Shown: one piece after another, positions 51,584-62,480 of the stretch
How the letters are laid out: each line of letters starts with the position of its first letter
How positions within the stretch are numbered: position 1 is the stretch's first letter
Assembly (NCBI GenBank): GCA_902582845.1
Contig: CACHTQ010000003.1
Span: forward strand, 1 to 64,000
Length of the DNA: 64,000 nucleotides
Direction of reading: 5' to 3'
Source: an uncultured Pelagibacteraceae bacterium
GTDB lineage: Bacteria > Pseudomonadota > Alphaproteobacteria > Pelagibacterales > Pelagibacteraceae
Position numbers and translations under genes: made by a program
Notes under the pieces: generated by a model
Database searches by the model: none
What the model was told of the DNA's origin: nothing
What the model saw: only the letters and a program-made list of their open reading frames with translations

Positions 51584-51917
51584 TTATGTTATCAATTTTA
51601 GCAGCTAATATAAAATCGTTTTCGGATAAACCTTCTATGGCATGAGTTGTGATATTAATCTTAGCATAACCCCATCCAAAAATAATATCTGGATGATGAC
51701 CTTCTTCCTCAGAGACTTTTCCAACCTCATTAACAAATTTTTGACTTTCCAAAAAATTTTTAAATTCAAATTTTTTTTCTAAAAGATAAACTTTTTTGTC
51801 ATTTTGAATGATCTCCCAACCATCAACTTTTTTTTGATACTTATGAATTTCAGAAACGTCAAAAGCTTTAACTCCTCCCTCGCAAGGAACACATTTTTTT
51901 TCTAATAAATCATTCAT
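51573..51917 (-). CDS. phhB: Pterin-4-alpha-carbinolamine dehydratase
   Basis: EEEGHHPDIIFGWGYAKINITTHAIEGLSENDFILA. Confidence 0.93.
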   Translation of the reverse strand: MNDLLEKKCVPCEGGVKAFDVSEIHKYQKKVDGWEIIQNDKKVYLLEKKFEFKNFLESQKFVNEVGKVSEEEGHHPDIIFGWGYAKINITTHAIEGLSENDFILAAKIDNITNV

Positions 51918-51924
51918 AGTATAA

Positions 51925-51999
51925 TGGAGCGGGCAAAGGGGGTCGAACCCTCGACCTTCTCGTTGGCAACGAGACGCTCTACCACTGAGCTATGCCCGC
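51925..51999 (-). tRNA. tRNA-Gly (anticodon GCC), CCA encoded
   Basis: Minus strand GCGGGCATAGCTCAGTGGTAGAGCGTCTCGTTGCCAACGAGAAGGTCGAGGGTTCGACCCCCTTTGCCCGCTCCA; full cloverleaf. Confidence 0.97.
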
Positions 52000-52126
52000 T
52001 TATTCTTTAAGTGTTGAAAGTATTAGCTTTTTAAAAATTAAGCAATAGTACTTTTTGTGAAATTTTAACTGAACTATGCCCAGAGTGTGCCAAAAAATTA
52101 ACACAACGTTTAAAATTCTGGCATAC

Positions 52127-52975
52127 TTAATAATTTAATTCTTTCAAATTTTTTTCAAAAATATTATTTAATTTTTCAGTAAACTCTTGATCAAAGTTTT
52201 TTTGCCAATCATTCTTTGGTCCTAGATGGAAAAAAGGTATCTTTTTTTTTTCTTCTCGTGAGATAATGGTCTCACTAAACCCGTTTGTTTCCTCTATTTT
52301 TTTTAAGTTTTTAAAAGAAGTAGTGTTAACAGCGTTTTTAGCTTTTTCCCTACTAAATCCACTTTTATTATTTGTTAGTTTATTTATGAATTCTATTATC
52401 TCTTTAAATACAAAAAAAGTTTCTGACAATAAATCTTCATATCTTAAAAATTTTATTGGTATTAATTTATTATTTTTCCAAGATTGATAATTTAATTCCC
52501 AAGAACTAATAAATTGATAATCGCTATAATCCTTTTTCTTTTTAAAGTCATAAGTAAAGTTTTTTTTATCTTGCATCACCACTAAAGCTTTATCGTGATT
52601 GATTTGAAAATGTCTGGACATGGAGTCTAAAACATTTCTAGGATCTCTTACTATGTAAATTCCGCCAAGTGAATTAGCTCGATTTGTAAAATCATAATTT
52701 CCCAATTTCACTAAAGCATTATGTGTCTTGAAAAATTTTATCTTTCGGTCTTCATTAATTTTTTCTTGCGCTAAGACCCATAATCTCGAAGTATCTCCTG
52801 GTATTGATAAATCATAATCAAAACTTTCTAAATATTTTTTTACAGGAAACTGTTGAATATTTTTTAAATGATTATCACCAAGAAAAATGCCGTCTTTTGT
52901 ATAATAATAAGCACTTATCAAAGATCTTAACCATGTGTTGCCATTTTTAGGATAAGAAGCGAGCCAAATTATCAT
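52127..52975 (-). CDS. Sulfotransferase domain protein
   Basis: ASYPKNGNTWLRSLISAYY (PAPS 5'-PSB loop), IYIVRDPRNVLDSMSRH. Confidence 0.9.
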   Translation of the reverse strand: MIIWLASYPKNGNTWLRSLISAYYYTKDGIFLGDNHLKNIQQFPVKKYLESFDYDLSIPGDTSRLWVLAQEKINEDRKIKFFKTHNALVKLGNYDFTNRANSLGGIYIVRDPRNVLDSMSRHFQINHDKALVVMQDKKNFTYDFKKKKDYSDYQFISSWELNYQSWKNNKLIPIKFLRYEDLLSETFFVFKEIIEFINKLTNNKSGFSREKAKNAVNTTSFKNLKKIEETNGFSETIISREEKKKIPFFHLGPKNDWQKNFDQEFTEKLNNIFEKNLKELNY

Positions 52976-53022
52976 ATTTTTATCTTTAAATTATTTTTAT
53001 ATTATTAGTATATTTATTAAAT

Positions 53023-53664
53023 ATGAAACTTCCAAAAACTATACCTGTTTTTCCACTCAGTAATTTTATAATTTTTCCTAAAACTACAGTGCCCTTAAAC
53101 ATTTTTGAACCAAGATATATAGATATGGTCAATGATAGTATGAAAGCAGATAAGTTTATAGGCATGGTTCAACCAAAAGTCACAAAGAATTTTGATGATA
53201 ATAAATTACCTTCACTTCATAAAGTTGGTTGTTTAGGTAAAATTACAAGCTTCAAAGAAGCTGATGATGGAAGATATTTAATTGACCTTAAGGGTGTAAT
53301 TAGATTTGAAATAAAAAAAGAAATAGATTCAAATAAGAAGTATAGAGAATTTGAGATAAATTTTGAGAATTTTTTAGATGATTTAGAAGAAAAAAAAGAA
53401 AACTTAAAATTTTCTGATTTGGAACTTATTTTCAAAGATTTAAAAACTTTATTTGAAAAAAGAGGATTTATCATTAATTGGAAAGCTCTAGAAAAACAAA
53501 GTTTAGACGAAACAATAAACGCTCTAGCGATGACATCACCATTTAGTCTGGAGGAAAAACAAGTTTTATTAGAGGCTAAAAATCTGGAAATTAGAAAAAC
53601 GAAAATTTCTGAAATTTTAAATACTTATACTTACGATCAATTTGATAATACCACTCTTCAATAA
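53023..53664 (+). CDS. LON substrate-binding domain protein
   Basis: IPVFPLSNFIIFPKTTVPLNIFEPRYIDM, GCLGKI. Confidence 0.9.
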   Translation: MKLPKTIPVFPLSNFIIFPKTTVPLNIFEPRYIDMVNDSMKADKFIGMVQPKVTKNFDDNKLPSLHKVGCLGKITSFKEADDGRYLIDLKGVIRFEIKKEIDSNKKYREFEINFENFLDDLEEKKENLKFSDLELIFKDLKTLFEKRGFIINWKALEKQSLDETINALAMTSPFSLEEKQVLLEAKNLEIRKTKISEILNTYTYDQFDNTTLQ

Positions 53665-53665
53665 A

Positions 53666-54748
53666 TTAATTTTGTAAACCCATATCAGCGATATTTTTAA
53701 AATATTTGTTTAATATTTTATTCTGTCCAAATAACCTGGCTGTTGAGTCAATTAAATCCTCTCCGATCTTATTTTCAAAATTAAAATATTCATAGATAAA
53801 ATTAATTCCTTCCGAAAAAACAAAATTTTTACTTTTTACATTATTCTGAAATTCAACACACACACTTTGATCTATTGGTAAACCAAGTTTTATTTTGTAA
53901 TCAATTATTTTTATAAATTCTTTTATATCTCTAATTGACATATTGAAACCCTGACCAGCTAAAGGATGAAGTTTATGCAACAAATCACCAAAGGCTAAAA
54001 TATTATCTTTATAATATTCTCTTAAATTTATTGATTTTAAATCAAATTCTGAAATCTTGTAGATTTTCTTTATTTCATATTTAGGGTTGAACTTATTAAT
54101 AATTTTGTTGATCTCTGATTCAGTTTTATATTTTTTCATTCTTGCAGAATAAACAATTGAAGTTTTTTCATTTGATATTGGCAAAAATGCTATCGGGCCG
54201 TCATTTGTAAAAATTTGTATTGCTTCGTTGTTAGATGATAATTTTATGTGATCTATAATTGTTGTAAATGCAATGCTATTATATTTCTTTTCAAATTTTT
54301 TTGAAAAATATTTTTTCGTTATTTCATTTCTTATGTCACAATTAATTATCAGATCATAACTTAAATAATTGGATTTTCTATATTTTATATATTTTTTGAA
54401 TTTTAAAAATTTACTCCTTTTAAGTTCGGTAATTAACTGATTAAATAATTTTTGATTCTGTAAGATTGAAAATAGATTGTCCTTTTGATCCTCAAATTTT
54501 AAAATTTCTTTTTCATTAGAGTTTTCTGTAAAAATTTTTATTTTTTTAATTGGCCACAACATTTTTTTAATATTTGTTATTTCTCTATTAAAAAAATCAA
54601 TATTTGATTTTGAAATTCCAATTGTACGAGTAGTATCTATTTTACTGTTTTTTTTCTTATAAAATAGATCGACAATTATCTCTTTTTTAACTAAAGCTGT
54701 TGCCAGAGCTAAGCTTGTAAGGTTATCACCCAATATACAGACTTTCAT
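53666..54748 (-). CDS. FAD-dependent hydroxylase, UbiH/UbiF/Coq6-like
   Basis: ILAFGDLLHKLHPLAGQGFNMSIRDIKEF; diverged N-terminal GxGxxG. Confidence 0.8.
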   Translation of the reverse strand: MKVCILGDNLTSLALATALVKKEIIVDLFYKKKNSKIDTTRTIGISKSNIDFFNREITNIKKMLWPIKKIKIFTENSNEKEILKFEDQKDNLFSILQNQKLFNQLITELKRSKFLKFKKYIKYRKSNYLSYDLIINCDIRNEITKKYFSKKFEKKYNSIAFTTIIDHIKLSSNNEAIQIFTNDGPIAFLPISNEKTSIVYSARMKKYKTESEINKIINKFNPKYEIKKIYKISEFDLKSINLREYYKDNILAFGDLLHKLHPLAGQGFNMSIRDIKEFIKIIDYKIKLGLPIDQSVCVEFQNNVKSKNFVFSEGINFIYEYFNFENKIGEDLIDSTARLFGQNKILNKYFKNIADMGLQN

Positions 54749-54778
54749 AATAAATTTAATTTTAACAAGAAAAATTAG

Positions 54779-56896
54779 ATGATACAAAGTGATAAATTTG
54801 ATTCACTTGATATGAACATAAAAAAAATTGTTAATATTACTCTTCTTTTTATTGCTAAAAGGTTAACAGAAATATTTGGTTTTCTAATATTGTCTGCTGG
54901 TATCTTTTTGTTTGTCTCATTAGTTTCATATTCTCCGGAGGATCCTAATTTTATATTTCCTGATAATACAGAGATCAGAAATCTTTTGGGTTTTAGGGGA
55001 AGTTATATTTCTGATATTTTTTTTCAATCAATCGGTTTAATCTCTTATTTAGTTTCATTTACTCTAATTTTTACTGGTATAAATATTATTAAAAGAAAAG
55101 ATTTCTTTTTAATAATTGAAAATATTTTTTATTCAATTTTATATTCAATTATTGGATCAGTATTTTTAAACCATTTTTATAATACCACTTTTGCCCTTTT
55201 TATTAATGGTAACGGAGGTTTTATTGGAAACTATTTAAATGAAAATTTTTTCAAAAGTTTATTAAGTTTAAGCGAAAATATATCCTATTATTTTTTAATC
55301 ATCTTAATAATCGTACTTTTTTTACTTAGTGTAAATTTTAGTCTTAAATTTTTTAATTTTTTTAGAAAAATCAATTTCCTTAATCCTAAAAAAAGTAAAA
55401 ATTATACAGACAAGAGTGAGGTTATTAATGAATATATTCCACAAGAAGAAATTAAAAATTTGATCCAAGAAGACTTACCTTTTATAAAAGCTGACGAAAT
55501 AAAAAAAACTGAAGTACAAAAATTTAAACTACCTAGCCTAGATTTACTTAAAATTCCGTCTAAAAAGGAAAGAGAAAATTCTGAAAAAAACCAATCAAGC
55601 GATCCTGAATTTTTAGAAAAAATATTATTAGATTTTGGTGTTAATGGAAAAATCAAAAAAATAAGTCACGGACCAGTTGTTACATTAAATGAATTTGAAC
55701 CTGCTGCTGGTGTAAAGGTTTCGAAAATTATAAATCTATCTGACGATATCGCGAGAAATACTAGTTCTGAGTCAGCCAGAATTTCAACCATTCCAGGAAG
55801 TAACACTGTTGGAATTGAATTACCTAATTCATCAAGAGAAAATGTTTATTTGAGTGAGATTTTAAATAACTCCGACTTTAAGAAAAAAGAAATTAAATTA
55901 CCGATCGCTTTAGGTAAAAGTATTTCTGGAAATCCAATAGTTGGAGATTTATCCTCGATGCCTCATTTATTAATAGCTGGAACAACTGGATCTGGAAAGT
56001 CAGTTTGCATAAACACAATAATATTGTCACTCCTCTACCGTCATACTCCTGAGAGATGTAAATTTATTTTGATTGATCCTAAAATGCTTGAGCTATCAAC
56101 ATATGAAGGTGTGCCTCATCTTTTGTGTCCAGTGATAACTGAAGCTAAAAAAGCAGCCTCAGTTTTAGGCTGGGTGGTTAAAGAGATGGAAAGTAGATAC
56201 AGACTTATGACTAAAGAAGGAGTTAGAAATATAGATGGTTACAACTCAAAACATAAACTTCCAATGCCTTATATAGTCGTAGTGGTCGATGAAATGTCAG
56301 ATTTAATGCTAGTGGCAGGAAAAGAAATTGAAAACTATATTCAAAAATTATCTCAAATGGCAAGGGCAGCTGGCATACACATTATCATGGCTACTCAAAG
56401 ACCAAGTGTTGATGTAATTACAGGAACAATTAAAGCAAACTTTCCTACACGAATATCTTTTCAAGTTACATCTAAAATAGATAGTAGAACCATATTAGGA
56501 GAACAAGGTGCTGAACAACTATTGGGTAAAGGTGATATGTTGTATATGTCATCTGCTAACAGAGTTATAAGAATACATGCACCATTTGTATCTGACAAAG
56601 AGATTGAAAATATAAACAATTCTTTAAGATCCCAAGCAGAACCAGATTATGTGGACGAAATTCTAAATTTTGCAGATGAAAAAGAAATGGGTGATGGTTC
56701 CAAAAATATGGGTGATAAAGATGAACTTTATCAAACAGCTGTAGAAATAATAAAATCTGAAGGGAAAGCATCCACGTCTTTTTTACAAAGAAAACTACAA
56801 ATTGGATATAATCGAGCAGCAAGAATAATTGATATGATGGAAGAAGAGGGAATTGTGAGTAAGGCCAATCATGTAGGAAAACGTGATGTTCTTTGA
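54779..56896 (+). CDS. ftsK: DNA translocase FtsK
   Basis: LIAGTTGSGKSVCINTII, IDPKMLELSTYEGVPHLLCPV, gamma domain at C-terminus. Confidence 0.95.
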   Translation: MIQSDKFDSLDMNIKKIVNITLLFIAKRLTEIFGFLILSAGIFLFVSLVSYSPEDPNFIFPDNTEIRNLLGFRGSYISDIFFQSIGLISYLVSFTLIFTGINIIKRKDFFLIIENIFYSILYSIIGSVFLNHFYNTTFALFINGNGGFIGNYLNENFFKSLLSLSENISYYFLIILIIVLFLLSVNFSLKFFNFFRKINFLNPKKSKNYTDKSEVINEYIPQEEIKNLIQEDLPFIKADEIKKTEVQKFKLPSLDLLKIPSKKERENSEKNQSSDPEFLEKILLDFGVNGKIKKISHGPVVTLNEFEPAAGVKVSKIINLSDDIARNTSSESARISTIPGSNTVGIELPNSSRENVYLSEILNNSDFKKKEIKLPIALGKSISGNPIVGDLSSMPHLLIAGTTGSGKSVCINTIILSLLYRHTPERCKFILIDPKMLELSTYEGVPHLLCPVITEAKKAASVLGWVVKEMESRYRLMTKEGVRNIDGYNSKHKLPMPYIVVVVDEMSDLMLVAGKEIENYIQKLSQMARAAGIHIIMATQRPSVDVITGTIKANFPTRISFQVTSKIDSRTILGEQGAEQLLGKGDMLYMSSANRVIRIHAPFVSDKEIENINNSLRSQAEPDYVDEILNFADEKEMGDGSKNMGDKDELYQTAVEIIKSEGKASTSFLQRKLQIGYNRAARIIDMMEEEGIVSKANHVGKRDVL

Positions 56897-57444
56897 TGAT
56901 TAATAAATTAATTTTTTTATTTCTTTTATTTTCGATTGTTGAGGCTTCAGCAAACATTAAAGAAAAAATTATTAAAAATTTAGAAACCACTAATAACTTG
57001 ACATTTAACTTTGAGCAAAACGTTAATGGTAAAACAGAAAATGGTCATTGTGCTCTTTCATACCCTCAAAAAATATTTTGCAAATATAATTTAAAAAATA
57101 ACAAAATTTTAGTTTCCAATGGAAAATCCATAGTCGTAAAAACTAATAGTAGCTATTACCTATATCCCCTTGAACGAACACCATTAAATCTAATATTAAA
57201 TAAGAAATTTTTAATTAATAAAATCAAAAATTTAGATCAAAGAATTTTAGATAATAAATTTGTTAATTTTAAATTTTTTGAAGAAGATTTTGAGGTGAAT
57301 ATTTTCTTTGATTATAACACTCTTGATTTGATTGGTTGGCAAACTACAGATATTTATCAAAATCTTAGTATCACTTTTTTAGATTCGGTTAAAAGAAATC
57401 AAAAATTAAATGGTAATTTATTTGATTTACCTCAACAAAATTAA
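56893..57444 (+). CDS. lolA: Outer-membrane lipoprotein carrier protein LolA
   Basis: Signal peptide, NLTFNFEQNVNGKTENGHCALSYPQKIFCKY; follows ftsK. Confidence 0.85.
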   Translation: MMINKLIFLFLLFSIVEASANIKEKIIKNLETTNNLTFNFEQNVNGKTENGHCALSYPQKIFCKYNLKNNKILVSNGKSIVVKTNSSYYLYPLERTPLNLILNKKFLINKIKNLDQRILDNKFVNFKFFEEDFEVNIFFDYNTLDLIGWQTTDIYQNLSITFLDSVKRNQKLNGNLFDLPQQN

Positions 57445-57944
57445 ATTGAAATAGACTCCGTTTTATAAATTCTCATACCTCTTGAAATATAATTATTTAA
57501 TGCATTTTTATGATCTAATGAGCAAGTATGTACCCAAACTCTATTAGTATTTTCAGAAAAAGAATTTTTTATAGCTGATGTTAAAAGGAAAGAGCCTAAT
57601 TTTCTATTCTGATATTCTTTAAGCAAACCAAGATAAGCAATTTCTGTCTCCTTTTTTTCTTTATGGAAAATAAGTTCAAAATATCCAGCCATATCATCAG
57701 CTTTTTTAAGAATGTAAGTTTTTACCTTCTGGTCAGAAATATATTCCATCCACTGTTTATCTGTCCAAATTAATCGATCTGTCCATTGATGTTCTTTACC
57801 GATATTTTTATAAAAAAATTTATTTATTTGAAAATCTGTTGGATCACTAAGATCAATTAAGCAATCGTCTGGAGAATATTTTGATTTTTTTAAGTCTTTA
57901 AGTGAATTAATTTCTAAATAATTTCTTTCAACTTTTGTGCTCAC
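57441..57944 (-). CDS. GNAT family N-acetyltransferase
   Basis: IAYLGLLKEYQNRKLGSFLLTSAI. Confidence 0.85.
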   Translation of the reverse strand: MSTKVERNYLEINSLKDLKKSKYSPDDCLIDLSDPTDFQINKFFYKNIGKEHQWTDRLIWTDKQWMEYISDQKVKTYILKKADDMAGYFELIFHKEKKETEIAYLGLLKEYQNRKLGSFLLTSAIKNSFSENTNRVWVHTCSLDHKNALNNYISRGMRIYKTESISI

Positions 57945-58306
57945 TCCACCATCTTTCCAACTTTTTCACCTCCAAAAAGATGAAAATGTAAATGAGGTAC
58001 CTCTTGACCGCCATGTTCAGAAATATTAGCTAAAGCACGATAACCTTTACCGCCGTCTACTGATATACCAAGTTTTTTTGCAACTAAATTTATACCCTTT
58101 AATAAACCCACCATTTCCTCTGCAGAGGCGTTTTGACTAAAATCATCAAGGTCAGTATATTTTCCTTTAGGTATTACCAGTGCATGAATTTTTTTTTGTG
58201 GGTTAATATCATAAAAAGATAAAACAAATTTATCCTCATAAATCTTTTTACAAGGTATCTCTCCTTTTAAAATTTTTGCAAAAATATTATTATCATCATA
58301 AATCAT
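57941..58306 (-). CDS. HIT family hydrolase
   Basis: FAKILKGEIPCKKIYED, GGQEVPHLHFHLFGG (HxHxHxx). Confidence 0.95.
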   Translation of the reverse strand: MIYDDNNIFAKILKGEIPCKKIYEDKFVLSFYDINPQKKIHALVIPKGKYTDLDDFSQNASAEEMVGLLKGINLVAKKLGISVDGGKGYRALANISEHGGQEVPHLHFHLFGGEKVGKMVE

Positions 58307-58375
58307 TTCTATTAATATAAATTGATTATTATTTTTTATCTATAAAAATTATTTCAGCTATTGTAAGTTAAAAGT

Positions 58376-59797
58376 ATGTTTGCTAACAAAAAAATATTTA
58401 AGGATAAAATTATTTTTTTTTTGATTATAATATCCATAGCCTTTATATTAAGGATTTATAATTTAAATTTTGAAGACTATTGGTTTGATGAGCAAGCAAG
58501 TTTCTGGGTTGCCGATCCCTCTTTAACATTTAGTGAAACTCTTGAAAGAGGAAAAAAATTAGATCAAGGAACTGGTATTGTATTTAACTTATTATTAAAA
58601 ACTTTTTTTTCACTTTTTGATTACAATCCGCAAATTGGAAGATATTTTCCATTTACTTTTGGTTTATTATCAATTCCTGCTTTATGTTATTTAACCTTAC
58701 AATTAAAACAAGACAAAAGTTATCTGCTAGTCGGTATTTTAAGCTCAATTAATTTCTATTTAATAAGTTACTCTCAAGAAGTAAGGGTTTACTCATTAGT
58801 TTTATTGATAAGTATATTAAGTCTAATTTTATTCTTTAAGTTAATTGAGAAAGAAAACGAATATAAAAAAAAAAAATATTTTTATTCTTTTTTTTACATC
58901 ATTATTAGTTTGTTTGGGGTTTGTTTACACATATTTTTTTTCATAATAATTTTTTCCCAATTTATATTCCTTTGTTTAAATTTTTTATTTAAAGAAAAAA
59001 AAATAATTTTTAATATATTATGTGTTCTAGTTATCCCTATTTTATATCTCTTATTAATGTACGAAAATTTGTTAGCACAAATGGGGATAAAAGACTTTTG
59101 GATACAACAAGTGAATTTAGATTTTTTTTACAACTTCTTTTTTTCAAGATTTTTTGGATCCAAAATAATGGGGGCTATTTATTTACTGGTCTTGATATAC
59201 CTTGTTTATATCAACAGAGAGAAAATATTTAATTTAGGTGACAAAAATTTTTTATTAATACTTATTATATTTTTTTCATATGCCTTGCCACTTTTATATA
59301 GCTTATATAAACAACCTATTCTCACTGATCGTTATATAATTTTTATCCTTGTTCCTATTTTTATTTTAATTTCAGTTTTTATTTTAGAAATTAAAAATTC
59401 TAAAACAAAATACATTATTTTAACAATTATTTTAGCTTCATCTTTTGCAAATAATTATATTGAAATTTTTAATAGAAAAAAAACAAAACCCGAATTTAAT
59501 AAAGTAATTGAATATATTTCTAAGACAAAGGTAAAAGACATCGTGATTAAAACAAATTTAGATATGATTGAAAAAATGACAATTAATTATTCTAAAAACA
59601 TTTTAAATAGTAAGAAAAATAATATTACCTTTTTAAACTCTAAATTTGATTATTCGGAATTAGAAAACATATGGCTCCTTTGTTATAAACCAATTAATAA
59701 TTTTGACTGCTCACCAAAACCTTATGCATTTTCAAATTGGGAAAAAGTGGATAATGTAGAATATAAGCTTATAAACGCATCACTTTATAAAAAATAA
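58376..59797 (+). CDS. Glycosyltransferase family 39/ArnT-like membrane protein
   Basis: LNFEDYWFDEQASFWVA N-terminal acidic motif and multiple TM helices. Confidence 0.8.
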   Translation: MFANKKIFKDKIIFFLIIISIAFILRIYNLNFEDYWFDEQASFWVADPSLTFSETLERGKKLDQGTGIVFNLLLKTFFSLFDYNPQIGRYFPFTFGLLSIPALCYLTLQLKQDKSYLLVGILSSINFYLISYSQEVRVYSLVLLISILSLILFFKLIEKENEYKKKKYFYSFFYIIISLFGVCLHIFFFIIIFSQFIFLCLNFLFKEKKIIFNILCVLVIPILYLLLMYENLLAQMGIKDFWIQQVNLDFFYNFFFSRFFGSKIMGAIYLLVLIYLVYINREKIFNLGDKNFLLILIIFFSYALPLLYSLYKQPILTDRYIIFILVPIFILISVFILEIKNSKTKYIILTIILASSFANNYIEIFNRKKTKPEFNKVIEYISKTKVKDIVIKTNLDMIEKMTINYSKNILNSKKNNITFLNSKFDYSELENIWLLCYKPINNFDCSPKPYAFSNWEKVDNVEYKLINASLYKK

Positions 59798-59879
59798 AAT
59801 ATCTCGCTTAATACCCCGAATTAATGAGGTAAAAAAAAATTAAAATTAAAAAAAAATTTTATTTAAATATTTATTTATT

Positions 59880-60155
59880 TTACTGGTTTCTTCTTTTTTC
59901 TAGCTCAATCATTACGTCCTCAATTCTGATATTGCTTGCTTCCAAATATACCACCAAATGATAAAGTACGTCTGCAGTCTCATGAATTGTGTTAGTCTTG
60001 TTCTCTACTGCTTCAATTAGCTCGTTAACTTCCTCAATAACTTTTGCCTTGCTTAGTGACTTGTCTGCAATAAGTTTATTGGTATATGAACCTTTGACTG
60101 GATTTTTTTTTCTTTCTCTTACAAGATTAAATAAACTTTCTAAAGTATTAAACAT
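59880..60155 (-). CDS. hisE: Phosphoribosyl-ATP pyrophosphatase
   Basis: KVIEEVNELIEAV, ETADVLYHLVVYLE; his cluster. Confidence 0.93.
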   Translation of the reverse strand: MFNTLESLFNLVRERKKNPVKGSYTNKLIADKSLSKAKVIEEVNELIEAVENKTNTIHETADVLYHLVVYLEASNIRIEDVMIELEKRRNQ

Positions 60156-60156
60156 T

Positions 60157-60912
60157 TTAAATTCTAACAGGTATTCCCTTTGAGTCCAAATATTCCTTAG
60201 CTTCTTTTATAGAATGTTTTCCATAGTGAAATATAGAGGCTGCTAAAACTGCACTTGCATTTCCCAATTTAATTCCATCTACAAGATGATCTAAATTACC
60301 TACACCACCAGATGCAATAACTGGAATATTTACCTCCGATGAAATTTTTGACATTAAATTAATATCATAACCAACTTGTGTTCCATCTCTATCCATTGAC
60401 GTCACTAACAATTCTCCTGCACCATTTTCTTCCATTTGTTTTGCATACTCTAGCGCGTCGATGCCACTGTTGTTTCTTCCTCCGTGGGTAAACACTTCCC
60501 ATTTATCTCCTTTCTTTTTAGCATCAATTGCAACTACAACGCACTGAGATCCAAATTTCTTTGAACTATCGATAACAACTTTTGGGTTTTCAACTGCTGC
60601 AGTGTTTATTGAAACTTTATCAGCCCCACATTTAAGTAATCTATTTATATCCTCAACACTTCGAACACCACCTCCAACAGTTAAAGGAACAAAACATTTT
60701 TTTGAAGTTTTCTCGACAATATCATAAATAGTATCTCTATTTTCATTTGAGGCAGTAATATCTAAAAAACAAATTTCATCTGCTCCACCATCACTATAAA
60801 TTTTAGCTTGCTCTACCGGATCACCTGCATCTTTAAGATCAACGAAATTAATGCCCTTTACCACTCGACCATTCTTTACATCTAAGCAAGGAATTATTCT
60901 ATTTTTAAGCAT
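60157..60912 (-). CDS. hisF: Imidazole glycerol phosphate synthase subunit HisF
   Basis: [35 protein letters not shown]. Confidence 0.96.
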   Translation of the reverse strand: MLKNRIIPCLDVKNGRVVKGINFVDLKDAGDPVEQAKIYSDGGADEICFLDITASNENRDTIYDIVEKTSKKCFVPLTVGGGVRSVEDINRLLKCGADKVSINTAAVENPKVVIDSSKKFGSQCVVVAIDAKKKGDKWEVFTHGGRNNSGIDALEYAKQMEENGAGELLVTSMDRDGTQVGYDINLMSKISSEVNIPVIASGGVGNLDHLVDGIKLGNASAVLAASIFHYGKHSIKEAKEYLDSKGIPVRI

Positions 60913-61621
60913 CTTCTTTCACCAACTCTTCTAACTTTATATCACCATCATAAATAGCTTTACCAACTATTATTCCTTCAACATTTTTTAAATTTTTTGC
61001 TTTCTTAACATCATCTATTGATGAAACTCCACCAGATATAATCACAGGACAATTTGATATTTCAGCAACTTTAATGGTTTCATCAAAATTTGGGCTTTGT
61101 TTCATGCCATCTCTGCTAATATCTGTATAAATTAATCTACTTACACCATAATCATTAACCTCTTTTAAATAGTCTAAGGTCAATTGATTAGAGCTCTCCT
61201 TCCATCCTGATACTGACAGAAATCCATCTTTGGCATCTAAACCTAAAGCAATTTTATTTGGGAATTTTTCACACGCTTGTTTTAAAAAATCTTTATCTTT
61301 AATGGCAGCACTTCCTAGGATTACCTTTTCAACACCGATAGCAACATATTTTTTGATACTATCAATATTTCTAATACCACCCCCTATTTCAACTTTTAGA
61401 TCAAATTTACTAATTATAGACTTGATAATATCTAAATTTATTATTTCACCAGTTAAAGCTCCGTCTAGGTCAACAATATGTATATTTTTAAAACCGTAAT
61501 TTTTATATTTTGCTGCTTGTTCCTCTGGAGACATTTCATACTCAGTTTTATTATCAAAGTCTCCTTTAACCAATCTCACACATTTTTTATCTTTGATATC
61601 TATCGCTGGAAAAATCTTCAT
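60905..61621 (-). CDS. hisA: Phosphoribosylformimino-AICAR ribotide isomerase
   Basis: [35 protein letters not shown]. Confidence 0.96.
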   Translation of the reverse strand: MKIFPAIDIKDKKCVRLVKGDFDNKTEYEMSPEEQAAKYKNYGFKNIHIVDLDGALTGEIINLDIIKSIISKFDLKVEIGGGIRNIDSIKKYVAIGVEKVILGSAAIKDKDFLKQACEKFPNKIALGLDAKDGFLSVSGWKESSNQLTLDYLKEVNDYGVSRLIYTDISRDGMKQSPNFDETIKVAEISNCPVIISGGVSSIDDVKKAKNLKNVEGIIVGKAIYDGDIKLEELVKEDA

Positions 61622-61624
61622 TTA

Positions 61625-62479
61625 TCAAAGTTTAAAATACTCATTGTTATAAAATATTTCATCTTGTCCAATCCTATCTAGATAAGTAAAGTTTACTTCT
61701 TCAAAGAAATTTTTGAAATTTTGCTCTTTTGGTATATTATTTTCTACAGAAATTACCTTGATGTTATTGATTTTAAAGTCTATTGATTTTAATAAATTCA
61801 TTTCTCCTCCCTCTATATCTATAGATAAATAATCTATATTTTTATTTTGAGGAACAATTTCATCAAAAGTGATGGTTTTGAGGCTTATGGATTTAGTTTT
61901 ACTAGGTTGATTGTTTGAAATTATATCAATATTTCTTTGAAACGAAATATCATTAATTCCGCTCATTTGAGTGAGACCCTCTGTAACTTCGATAAATTCA
62001 ACTTCTTTTACCTTATCACTAATTGCATTATTTAAAACTTTGCACTTTCTATTTTTTTTTAACTTCTCAAATTGGACTTTCGAGGGCTCAATAGCAATTC
62101 CGTCCCAGTTTAAAAATCTCTCAAAATGATAACAATTGCTTCCACTAATTCCATCATAAGCACCTATTTCAATAAAAAATCCATTTTTTTTTTTATCAAA
62201 AAATTTTTTTTTAATTATTTTATCTTGCCCAGCTTGAGAAGTATATTTTTCATTCCAAAAGAAAGATCTTTCACAATTCCAGATTTTTTGTCTTAACATG
62301 CCTCTAAAGCCATGTTCATTAGTGCTCGCATAAATATTTGGTACTTGTTCTAATAATTCTGAGTAAATCTTATGAGCATGTATTTTACCTTCAAGATTAC
62401 TATTAAAAAGTTGATCACCTTTTTTTAATAAATCATTCACATTTTTGCCCACAAAAGAGCTTAGGTCTATGTTTTTCAT
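61625..62479 (-). CDS. FkbM family methyltransferase
   Basis: FIEIGAYDGISGSNCYHFE, GIAIEPSKVQFEKL, LSIDIEGGEMNLLKSI. Confidence 0.9.
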   Translation of the reverse strand: MKNIDLSSFVGKNVNDLLKKGDQLFNSNLEGKIHAHKIYSELLEQVPNIYASTNEHGFRGMLRQKIWNCERSFFWNEKYTSQAGQDKIIKKKFFDKKKNGFFIEIGAYDGISGSNCYHFERFLNWDGIAIEPSKVQFEKLKKNRKCKVLNNAISDKVKEVEFIEVTEGLTQMSGINDISFQRNIDIISNNQPSKTKSISLKTITFDEIVPQNKNIDYLSIDIEGGEMNLLKSIDFKINNIKVISVENNIPKEQNFKNFFEEVNFTYLDRIGQDEIFYNNEYFKL

Positions 62480-62480
62480 T

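Noticed and set aside
59798-59879. AT-rich gap between glycosyltransferase and hisE as a possible regulatory RNA
   Set aside because: Low-complexity A/T sequence without convincing GC-paired helices
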